DNA of 6,399 nt from JBBSVE01 sp038233815 (GTDB taxonomy: Bacteria; Pseudomonadota; Alphaproteobacteria; Rhodobacterales; Rhodobacteraceae), in contig JBBSVE010000168.1 in NCBI GenBank assembly GCA_038233815.1, positions 1 to 6,399 of the forward strand. Reading direction: 5' to 3'. Numbering within the stretch: position 1 is the first letter of the stretch; each line of letters opens with the position of its first letter. The notes under the pieces were generated by a model. That model saw only the letters and a program-made list of their open reading frames with translations, had not been told where the DNA came from and did not search any database. Positions 1 through 5,200 of this stretch are shown here, piece after piece. The translations under genes and the position numbers were made by a program.

Positions 1-627
1 GGTGGAACAGAGCGCCCCGCATTCGCCGATCTTGGCGCCGTGCCACGCGGCCCCGGCATGGTCCCCGCGCGCGAGGGGCAGGGCCGCGATGATCGCCGTG
101 TCCGTGGTGCGCCCCGCGATCACGATATCCGCCCCGGTGGCGAGCGCGGCCTGAACCTGCTCCACCCCCGCAAGCGCCACGATGTTGGTGAGCGTGCGGG
201 GGTCCGGCATCGCGGGCGCGCCGGGAAGGGGCTGGATGCGGCCCGCATCCAGCGCCCGCGCCACGTCGCCCGGGTCCTGCCCCGAATAGAGCCGTGCGAT
301 TCGGAGACGCTGGCCCAGTTCCGCCGCGATCTCCACCGTGATGGCGTGCATCCAGTCCACCGTGCTGTCGGTGCCGCAGGTGCCCGCCGTTCCGATGACC
401 AGCGGCACGCCCGCCTCCGCCCGGGCGAGCATCAGTTCGCGCCAGTCCGACTTCGTCACCGCGCGGGCGTATTTCGACGTGCCGGTGCCGAGCGAGAATG
501 GCCCGCTGTCGGTGGAGCCGCCATCGATGGCGATGATGTCGGGCCGGTTCGCGAGCCCCCGCGCCAGCGCCGCGTGGTCGAAGGTAAGGCCCAGGACACC
601 GGACGGGATCAACACGCGGGTGGCCAT
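1..627 (-). CDS. AtuA/DUF1446-family protein, N-terminal 209 residues (partial, runs off left edge)
   Basis: The reverse strand is open from an ATG at 627 to the window edge, giving 209 residues with no stop; the C-terminus lies outside. The product begins MATRVLIPSGVLGLTFDH and carries IDGGSTDSGPFSLGTGTSKY (about residues 34-53), a TAGTCGTDSTVDWM segment (about 76-89), an IVIAGRTTDTAIIAALPLA stretch (about 169-187) and AWHGAKIGECGALCST at the edge. These I recognise from proteins annotated as 'acyclic terpene utilization AtuA family' (DUF1446), which are usually about 450-600 residues. The biochemical role of the family is not firmly established; the Pseudomonas atu locus degrades citronellol/geraniol, but many members sit in unrelated carboxylate-type operons, as here. 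There is no signal peptide or membrane segment, so it is probably cytoplasmic. It starts 3 bases after the tctA stop with only a weak Shine-Dalgarno sequence, so it is probably translationally coupled to the transporter. The substrate is likely related to what the transporter imports (inference). Family assignment is fairly sure, function is not. Confidence 0.8.
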   Translation of the reverse strand, partial: MATRVLIPSGVLGLTFDHAALARGLANRPDIIAIDGGSTDSGPFSLGTGTSKYARAVTKSDWRELMLARAEAGVPLVIGTAGTCGTDSTVDWMHAITVEIAAELGQRLRIARLYSGQDPGDVARALDAGRIQPLPGAPAMPDPRTLTNIVALAGVEQVQAALATGADIVIAGRTTDTAIIAALPLARGDHAGAAWHGAKIGECGALCST

Positions 628-630
628 GTC

Positions 631-2163
631 TCAGTCGTCGCTGTCCACGGGCAGGGTCACGGGCTGCGGCGGCTTGGCCAGAAACGTTCGCAGGAAGATC
701 GGCGCGAGGAAGCCAAGTGCGGCGCAGATCCAGAGCCCGATCGCGATGGGGGAGGAAAAGAGATAGCTCCAGTCTCCGTTCGACAGCACCATCGCGCGGC
801 GCAGGTTATCCTCCATCGCGTTGCCCAGAAGGATGCCGAGGATGATCGGCACTGTCGGGATGTCGAGCTTGCGGCAGATGAAGCCCAGCACCCCGAACGC
901 CACCATCATCAGCATGTCAAAGCTTGACCCGGTGAGGGAGAAGATGCCGACGAAAGCGATCATGGTCACGCCGGGCAGCAGCACCCAGGATGGCACCTGA
1001 AGCACCCGCACGAAGATCCGCACCATCGGCACGTTCATGATCAGAAGCATGATGTTGGCGATGAAGAGCGCCGCGATAAGCGACCAGACCACATCAGGCC
1101 GCTCGGTGAACAGGAGCGGCCCCGGCGTTATGTTGAGCGTGAGGAGCAGCGCCAGAAGCACCGCCGTCGTCCCCGATCCCGGCACACCCAGCGTCAGCAT
1201 CGGGATCAGCGCACCGCCCGCGGCCGCGTTGTTGCCCGCCTCCGGTGCCGCGACGCCCTTGGGATTGCCGGTGCCGAAGGTATCCTTGTCCTTGGCGATC
1301 GACTTTTCCGCCATGTAGGCGAGGAAGGAGCCGAGCGAGGCCCCCGCCCCCGGCAGGATGCCCGCGACGAAACCCACACCTGTCCCGCGCAGCATGGTCC
1401 ATTTCGTCAGGTTCAGCATCTTCCATGGGATCGAGAGCTTGCCCAGCTTCACGCCGATGGCGCTGTCGCGGCCATGCGTCTCGATGAAGTTGAACACCTC
1501 CGACACCGCGAAAAGGCCGACGATGGCCACGAGGAAGTCGATCCCGTCCATCAGGTGCAACTCGCCGAACGTGAAGCGCGGCATCCCGGTGGTCTTGTCC
1601 AGCCCGATCATCGCGAGCGCCAGACCGATGCACGCGGCCATCGCCGACTTCGCCTGATTGTTCGACCCCATCCCGCCCAGCGTGCAGAAGGCGAGCATGT
1701 AGAGCGCAAAATACTCCGCCGGCCCGAAGCTGAAGGCGACCCGCGCCAGCAGCGGCGCCAGCAACGCCAGGCCGATGGTGGCGATGAAGGAGCCGACGAA
1801 GCTCGCCACGCCGGACACGACCAGCGCCTCCCCCGCCTGACCGTTCTTGGCCATCGGATAGCCGTCGAGCGTGGTCATCATCGCAGGCTCGTCGCCGGGG
1901 ATGTTCAGAAGGATCGAGGAAATCCGCCCGCCATACATCGCGCCGTAATAGACCGAGGTAAGCAGAACCAGCGCCGAGATTGCGTCGAACCCCATGGAGA
2001 AGGAGATCGGGATCAGCAGCGCCACCCCGTTCGACGGCCCGAGGCCCGGAAGAGCGCCGATAATGGTGCCGACGAAGCAGCCGATGAAGGCCAGCATCAG
2101 CGTCCACGGCGACAGCGCGATGGAAAAGCCGTCGGCCAGGTGGGAGAGGATGTTCATGTCCAT
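631..2163 (-). CDS. tctA: TctA-family large permease subunit of a tripartite tricarboxylate transporter
   Basis: A 510-residue protein, full length for TctA (about 500). It is the large, roughly 12-helix inner-membrane subunit of a binding-protein-dependent, ion-driven secondary transporter. The family signatures are present in order: GALPGLGPSNG at residues 36-46, YYGAMYGGRISSILLNIPGD at 72-91, a second PGAGAS loop near 270, APEAGNNA near 305-313 and GVPGSGTT near 326-333. The two Pro-Gly rich loops are the repeated motifs typical of TctA. Hydrophobic segments fill the rest, ending in a short polar tail. I chose the ATG at 2163 because GAGGGG (2170-2175) sits six bases upstream; a second ATG at 2157 would drop only two residues. 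It follows tctB by 10 bases and precedes the AtuA-family gene by 3 bases. Family assignment is near certain. The substrate cannot be read from the permease: known TTT cargo includes citrate and other di/tricarboxylates, and 3-sulfolactate for SlcHFG. Confidence 0.95.
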   Translation of the reverse strand: MDMNILSHLADGFSIALSPWTLMLAFIGCFVGTIIGALPGLGPSNGVALLIPISFSMGFDAISALVLLTSVYYGAMYGGRISSILLNIPGDEPAMMTTLDGYPMAKNGQAGEALVVSGVASFVGSFIATIGLALLAPLLARVAFSFGPAEYFALYMLAFCTLGGMGSNNQAKSAMAACIGLALAMIGLDKTTGMPRFTFGELHLMDGIDFLVAIVGLFAVSEVFNFIETHGRDSAIGVKLGKLSIPWKMLNLTKWTMLRGTGVGFVAGILPGAGASLGSFLAYMAEKSIAKDKDTFGTGNPKGVAAPEAGNNAAAGGALIPMLTLGVPGSGTTAVLLALLLTLNITPGPLLFTERPDVVWSLIAALFIANIMLLIMNVPMVRIFVRVLQVPSWVLLPGVTMIAFVGIFSLTGSSFDMLMMVAFGVLGFICRKLDIPTVPIILGILLGNAMEDNLRRAMVLSNGDWSYLFSSPIAIGLWICAALGFLAPIFLRTFLAKPPQPVTLPVDSDD

Positions 2164-2169
2164 CGCCGG

Positions 2170-2175
2170 CCCCTC
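2170..2175 (-). promoter_or_regulatory. Ribosome binding site of tctA, overlapping the tctB stop
   Basis: On the minus strand the string TGAGGGG contains both the TGA stop of tctB (2174-2176) and the GAGGGG Shine-Dalgarno of tctA, six bases before ATG 2163. Terminating ribosomes would sit directly on the next initiation site, which favours coupled synthesis of the two membrane subunits. Confidence 0.8.
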
Positions 2176-2614
2176 AGCGCATCAACGCGGGCGGCAGGCC
2201 CTTGAGCCCGAGGCCGAGACCGTAGCGGAACAGCACAAAAAGCCCGATGGCAAGCCCGATGCCAGTCAAGAGCGCGGGCATGGGACGCGGTGAGATCTGG
2301 TAGCTCAGGATCGCCGAGGCGATCGCCGTCGGAATGACGAAGCCGAGCGAGCGGATCGTGTAGGCATAGGCGATAAGCACGAGAAGCGCCGCCCCCAGCT
2401 TCAGCAGCATGGGCCCCGCGGGCCAGTGCGCGTCCGGGTCGGGCTTCAGGATCATGGCGAGCGCGCAAAGGATGGTCAGCCCGGCCACGATGTAGGGAAA
2501 CGTCCGCGGCCCGATCGGGTCGGTGATGAAGCTGGTCCGGATGGTGTGGGCGCTGAGGATATACCCCAGCGCCAGCACGATCATCAGGAGACCGAAAATC
2601 CGGTCGCCGCGCAT
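2174..2614 (-). CDS. tctB: TctB-family small permease subunit of a tripartite tricarboxylate transporter
   Basis: A 146-residue membrane protein, the usual size for TctB (about 140-170). Hydrophobic helices lie at about residues 4-22, 38-60, 69-89, 91-107 and 113-134 (the third and fourth nearly contiguous), separated by short polar loops. The PIGPRTFPYIVAG segment at about 33-45 matches the conserved 'G..fFP...' region of the DUF1468/TctB family. TctB pairs with TctA in the inner membrane; its precise job is unclear, although it is required in studied systems. The ATG at 2614 directly abuts the TAA stop of tctC (TAAATG, no gap), and the only purine-rich stretches upstream are within the tctC coding end, so initiation probably depends on ribosomes finishing tctC. 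Sequence conservation in TctB is low; the call rests on size, topology and its position between tctC and tctA. Confidence 0.85.
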   Translation of the reverse strand: MRGDRIFGLLMIVLALGYILSAHTIRTSFITDPIGPRTFPYIVAGLTILCALAMILKPDPDAHWPAGPMLLKLGAALLVLIAYAYTIRSLGFVIPTAIASAILSYQISPRPMPALLTGIGLAIGLFVLFRYGLGLGLKGLPPALMR

Positions 2615-3586
2615 TTACTGGATGACCCCGATTTCCTTCGACAGCGCGGTGATCTTGGCCACGTCCTTGTTGACCCACTGCTGGAAATCGTCGCCGACCT
2701 TGGTAAAGGGTGCGAGACCGTTGGCCTTCATCGCGGCCTTCCACTGGTCGCTGTCCGCGACCTTCTGCAGGCGGTCGGCCCAGACCTCGAACTCGGCGTC
2801 CGAGATGCCCTTGGGCACGTAGGCGCCGCGCCAGTTCACGGCCACAACGTCGTAGCCCTGTTCCTTGGCGGTGGGGATATCCTCGAAGCCCGGCACGCGG
2901 TCCTCGGTCAGCACGGCCAGCGCACGGATGTCGCCGGATTTCAGAAAGCCCACCGTTTCCGACAGGTCGCCCGTCATCGCCTGCGCGAAGCCGCCGATGG
3001 TCTGGGTGATCGCGTCGGCACCGTTGTCGACGCCGATATACTTGATCTTGCGGATATCCTCGAAGCCCGCGGCCTTCATGATCTCCAGAGGCTTCAGATG
3101 GTCGAACCCGCCCACGGCGGAGCCGCCGGCGAACGCGACCGACCCCGGGTCCTTCTTGATCGCCTCGACCATGTCCTTCAACGTCTTGTAGGGACTGTCC
3201 TTGGCGACGACGATCACGCCCGGATCGGCCCCGATGGCACCCACGAAGCGCACCTTGTCGGCCGTCATCCCGGCATAGGCGTTCTGCGCCAGCCGCGTGG
3301 TGGTGGCAGAGGAGGCCGCGACGATCAGCTCCGCGTCCTTGTTGTGGTCCGCCACGACGCTGAGAAACGCGACGCCGCCACCCGCGCCGTTCATGTTGGT
3401 GACCTGCATCGGCGCGTCGATGACCTTGATCTCGTACATGATGTTGGCGATCTGGCGGCAGGTGAAATCCCAGCCGCCGCCGGGGTTCGAGGGCGCGATG
3501 CACTGGGTCGCGGCCAGCGCCCCGGTGGCGGACATCAGGCCGAAGACCGCGCCTGCACCCAGCGCCTTCAGATATGGCGTCTTCAT
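2615..3586 (-). CDS. tctC: TctC-family periplasmic solute-binding protein
   Basis: A 323-residue protein beginning MKTPYLKALGAGAVFG, with a Sec signal peptide (n-region Lys2 and Lys7, hydrophobic core 8-20, likely cleavage after ALA at 25). The mature protein opens with QCIAPSNPGGGWDFTC (residues 28-43), the family's ligand-loop signature; Cys29 and Cys43 could form a disulfide, as in the citrate-type TctC branch. A second hallmark, NMNGAGGGVAF, follows near residues 63-73. Length fits the Bug/TctC family (300-330). It would capture the substrate in the periplasm and deliver it to TctAB. The reading frame extends upstream to an ATG at 3772, but I choose 3586: it has GGGAGAG four bases upstream, creates a proper signal peptide, and frees the divergent promoter interval. 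It is first in the operon. The substrate is unknown: the PGGGWDFTCR form resembles carboxylate binders, but a sulfonate such as sulfolactate is possible. Confidence 0.9.
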   Translation of the reverse strand: MKTPYLKALGAGAVFGLMSATGALAATQCIAPSNPGGGWDFTCRQIANIMYEIKVIDAPMQVTNMNGAGGGVAFLSVVADHNKDAELIVAASSATTTRLAQNAYAGMTADKVRFVGAIGADPGVIVVAKDSPYKTLKDMVEAIKKDPGSVAFAGGSAVGGFDHLKPLEIMKAAGFEDIRKIKYIGVDNGADAITQTIGGFAQAMTGDLSETVGFLKSGDIRALAVLTEDRVPGFEDIPTAKEQGYDVVAVNWRGAYVPKGISDAEFEVWADRLQKVADSDQWKAAMKANGLAPFTKVGDDFQQWVNKDVAKITALSKEIGVIQ

Positions 3587-3590
3587 GGTT

Positions 3591-3597
3591 CTCTCCC
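3591..3597 (-). promoter_or_regulatory. Ribosome binding site of tctC
   Basis: Minus-strand GGGAGAG lies four bases before ATG 3586. It is the strongest Shine-Dalgarno of the leftward operon and decides the start against the upstream ATG at 3772. Confidence 0.8.
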
Positions 3598-3611
3598 TGT
3601 TTTTATGTCGA

Positions 3612-3632
3612 TGCACCTTCCATGAAGGGGCA
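3612..3632. promoter_or_regulatory. 21-base near-perfect palindrome, candidate operator
   Basis: The left arm TGCACCTTC (3612-3620) pairs with the right arm GAAGGGGCA (3624-3632) at eight of nine positions around a CAT centre; the one mismatch is A3615 against G3629. It lies 26-46 bases upstream of the tctC start, near where a -35 element or activator/repressor site of the leftward operon would be. The size and symmetry suit a dimeric helix-turn-helix regulator (for example IclR, GntR or LysR type), but I do not recognise a family consensus. Confidence 0.5.
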
Positions 3633-3655
3633 CTTTCATGCAAGCGCAACTTTCC
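3613..3655. repeat. Three imperfect direct repeats of a GCA(A)C-TTTC motif
   Basis: GCACCTTCCATG (3613-3624), GCACTTTCATG (3630-3640) and GCAACTTTCC (3646-3655) recur at spacings of 17 and 16 bases. The first copy is also the left half of the palindrome at 3612-3632. The spacing is about one and a half helix turns, so successive copies would not lie on the same face. They may be half-sites of one regulator, or chance similarity; confidence is low because the motif is short and degenerate. Confidence 0.3.
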
Positions 3656-3676
3656 CCGGACGCGAGGCGCCCGCAC

Positions 3677-3705
3677 CGGACCGCGATGCCTTGCAAAGCG
3701 GTCCG
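3677..3705. promoter_or_regulatory. 8-bp perfect inverted repeat overlapping the probable tpa promoter
   Basis: CGGACCGC (3677-3684) and GCGGTCCG (3698-3705) are perfect inverted copies separated by 13 bases. The gap contains the self-complementary TTGCAA (3691-3696) that I take as the -35 element of tpa, and the right arm lies in the -35/-10 spacer. Arm-centre spacing is 21 bases, two helix turns, which suits a dimeric repressor. It lies between divergent genes and has no following T-run in either direction, so it is not read as a terminator. Confidence 0.5.
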
Positions 3706-3719
3706 TTTCGCTGTGATAT
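3691..3719 (+). promoter_or_regulatory. Probable promoter of the tpa-soeA operon
   Basis: TTGCAA (3691-3696, four of six matches to TTGACA) is separated by exactly 17 bases from TGATAT (3714-3719, three of six matches to TATAAT). A start of transcription near 3726 would give a leader of about 58 bases. The match is modest, which suits a regulated promoter, and alphaproteobacterial promoters are often poor in consensus. Prediction only. Confidence 0.45.
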
Positions 3720-3736
3720 GGTGCGAGGTTCGCGCC

Positions 3737-3759
3737 GGGCGGCAGGGTCCGCCCCCCCC
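3737..3759 (+). other. Leader hairpin followed by a C8 tract upstream of tpa
   Basis: GGGCGG (3737-3742) and CCGCCC (3749-3754) form a perfect 6-bp GC stem with a six-base loop, within the predicted tpa leader. The right arm merges into a run of eight C (3752-3759) ending 24 bases before ATG 3784. The hairpin could shape leader structure or transcript stability; the tract could vary in length by slippage. No known riboswitch class is recognised. Confidence 0.35.
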
Positions 3760-3783
3760 ACTCCAGCAGCATGGGTGCCCCCT

Positions 3784-5163
3784 ATGGATACCAAGGCCTA
3801 CACCAACGACATCTCCGGCGTGGTCGAGGCCGACCGGGCCCACATCTGGCACCATCTGAGCCAGCACAAGCATTACGAGACGATCGACCCCCGCATGATC
3901 GTGGAAGGGCGCGGCCTGCGGGTCTGGGATGCACGCGGGCGCGAGCATGTCGATGCCGTCTCCGGCGGGGTCTGGACGGTCAACGTGGGTTACGGGCGCG
4001 AAAGCATTGCCAACGCGGTGCGCGATCAATTGGTGAAGATGAACTTTTTCGGCGGCTCCATGGGCTCGGTCCCCGGCGCGCGGTTCGCGGAGCGGCTGAT
4101 CGAAAAGATGCCGGGCCTGAGCCGGGTCTATTACGCAAGCTCGGGGTCGGAGGCGAACGAGAAGGTCTGGAAGATGGTGCGCCAGATCTCCCACCGCCAC
4201 CACGGCGGGCGCAAGTCGAAGATCCTGTTTCGAAACCGCGACTACCACGGCTCCACCATCGCTGCCATGTCGGCGGGCGGTCAGAACGAGCGCAACGACC
4301 AGTATGGCCCCTTCGTGCCGGGCTTCGTCGAGGTCCCGCACTGCCTCGAATATCGTGCGCAGTGGGACGGGGCCGACTACGGCCGCCGCGCCGCCGACGC
4401 GATCGAGGAGGTGATCCTGCGCGAAGGCCCCGATACGGTCGGCGCGATCTGTCTGGAGCCGGTGACGGCCGGCGGCGGCGTCATCGTGCCGCCGGAGGGC
4501 TACTGGGAGCGGGTGCAGGAAATCTGCAGAAAGCACGACATCCTGATCCATATCGACGAGGTGGTCTGCGGCATGGGCCGGACCGGGACGTGGTTCGGCT
4601 ACCAGAATTATGGCATCGAGCCCGATTTCGTCACCATGGCGAAAGGTGTGGCCTCGGGCTATGCCGCGATCTCCTGCATGGTGACGACGGAAGCCGTGTT
4701 CGAGAAGTTCAAGGACGACGCCTCCGACCCGATGAGCTATTTCCGCGATATCTCTACCTTCGGCGGCTGCACGGCGGGCCCCGCGGCGGCGCTGGAGAAT
4801 CTGCGGATACTGGAGGACGAGAACCTGCTGGAGAACACACTCGCGATGGGTGAGCGGATGATGGGCAACCTGCACGGGCTGATGGACAAGCACAAAGCGG
4901 TGGGCGACGTGCGGGGCAAGGGTCTCTTCTGCGGCGCGGAACTGGTGGCGGACCGGGACACGAAGGAGCCTGCGCCCGAGAAGATGGTCGCCGCCGTGGT
5001 CGCGGACTGCATGGCCCAGGGCGTCATCATCGGCATGACGAACCGGAGCCTCACCGGGCTCAACAACACGCTCTGCCTCTCGCCCGCGCTGATCGCCACG
5101 CCGGACGACATCGACCAGATCACCGACGCCATCGACGGCGCGCTGGGGCGGGTCTTTGCCTGA
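3784..5163 (+). CDS. tpa: Class III aminotransferase, taurine:pyruvate aminotransferase type
   Basis: A 459-residue PLP enzyme of fold type I. It carries SSGSEANEK (residues 119-127, phosphate-binding region), RDYHGSTIAA (152-161, with Tyr154 to stack on the cofactor ring), HIDEVVCGMGRTG (from about 256, with Asp258 to hold the pyridine nitrogen) and TMAKGVASGY with Lys287 as the Schiff-base lysine, so all catalytic residues are present. Overall wording (AVSGGVWTVNVGYGRESIANAV, HCLEYRAQW, TGLNNTLCLSPALIATPDDIDQIT) matches my memory of bacterial Tpa, which makes sulfoacetaldehyde and alanine from taurine and pyruvate in the cytoplasm. Other omega-amino acid or hypotaurine:pyruvate transaminases are possible. 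The frame is open upstream to 3574, through the promoter; ATG 3784 begins the family-like sequence, although its Shine-Dalgarno is weak. ATG 3718 would add 22 unconserved residues. The following soeA-like gene, 37 bases on, supports a sulfonate role. Confidence 0.8.
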   Translation: MDTKAYTNDISGVVEADRAHIWHHLSQHKHYETIDPRMIVEGRGLRVWDARGREHVDAVSGGVWTVNVGYGRESIANAVRDQLVKMNFFGGSMGSVPGARFAERLIEKMPGLSRVYYASSGSEANEKVWKMVRQISHRHHGGRKSKILFRNRDYHGSTIAAMSAGGQNERNDQYGPFVPGFVEVPHCLEYRAQWDGADYGRRAADAIEEVILREGPDTVGAICLEPVTAGGGVIVPPEGYWERVQEICRKHDILIHIDEVVCGMGRTGTWFGYQNYGIEPDFVTMAKGVASGYAAISCMVTTEAVFEKFKDDASDPMSYFRDISTFGGCTAGPAAALENLRILEDENLLENTLAMGERMMGNLHGLMDKHKAVGDVRGKGLFCGAELVADRDTKEPAPEKMVAAVVADCMAQGVIIGMTNRSLTGLNNTLCLSPALIATPDDIDQITDAIDGALGRVFA

Positions 5164-5182
5164 CGCCTGCGATCGCATGACC

Positions 5183-5189
5183 GGAAGGG
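5183..5189 (+). promoter_or_regulatory. Ribosome binding site of the soeA-like gene
   Basis: GGAAGGG lies 11 bases before ATG 5201, within the 37-base gap after tpa. A nearer ATG at 5177 reads only six codons before a TGA, so 5201 is the start. No terminator-like hairpin is seen in the gap, consistent with cotranscription with tpa. Confidence 0.7.
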
Positions 5190-5200
5190 CGCGCTGACCG

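Larger units (their letters stand above)
3587..3783. promoter_or_regulatory. Divergent regulatory interval between tctC and tpa
   Basis: This 197-base interval is the only sizeable noncoding stretch. It holds the tctC ribosome site, a 21-base palindrome, a series of GCA-C/A-TTTC motifs, an 8-bp inverted repeat, the likely tpa promoter, a short GC hairpin and a run of eight C. It must carry the promoters of both operons. For the leftward operon I see only a weak -10-like CATAAA (plus positions 3602-3607, read on minus) and no good -35 at 16-18 bases, so that promoter may depend on an activator. No regulator gene is in the window. Confidence 0.8.

Noticed and set aside
2154..3503. 449-residue minus-strand frame overlapping tctC and tctB
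   Set aside because: It is shifted relative to two well-supported genes, is Arg-rich, and spans both; there is no sign of a frameshift in tctC or tctB that it would repair.
3602..3607. CATAAA as the -10 of the tctC promoter
   Set aside because: On the minus strand it would give a leader of only about 10 bases, and no -35-like hexamer occurs at 16-18 bases. It is kept only as a mention, not a feature.
2426..3625. 399-residue plus-strand frame antisense to tctC
   Set aside because: Gly/Asp/His/Arg-rich shadow translation with no start signal or domain; tctC on the other strand has signal peptide and family motifs.
3677..3705. Inverted repeat as a transcription terminator
   Set aside because: It lies between divergent starts, the loop is 13 bases and no T-run follows on either strand.
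3587..3772. N-terminal extension of tctC to ATG 3772
   Set aside because: The extra 62 residues are arginine-rich, would bury the signal peptide and overlap the divergent promoter, and lack a ribosome site; ATG 3586 has a strong one.
3583..5178. 531-residue open frame antisense to tpa
   Set aside because: The composition is Arg/His/Asp/Ala-rich without domain-like pattern, as expected for the mirror of a GC-rich gene; the opposite frame has full PLP motifs. It would also run across the divergent promoter.
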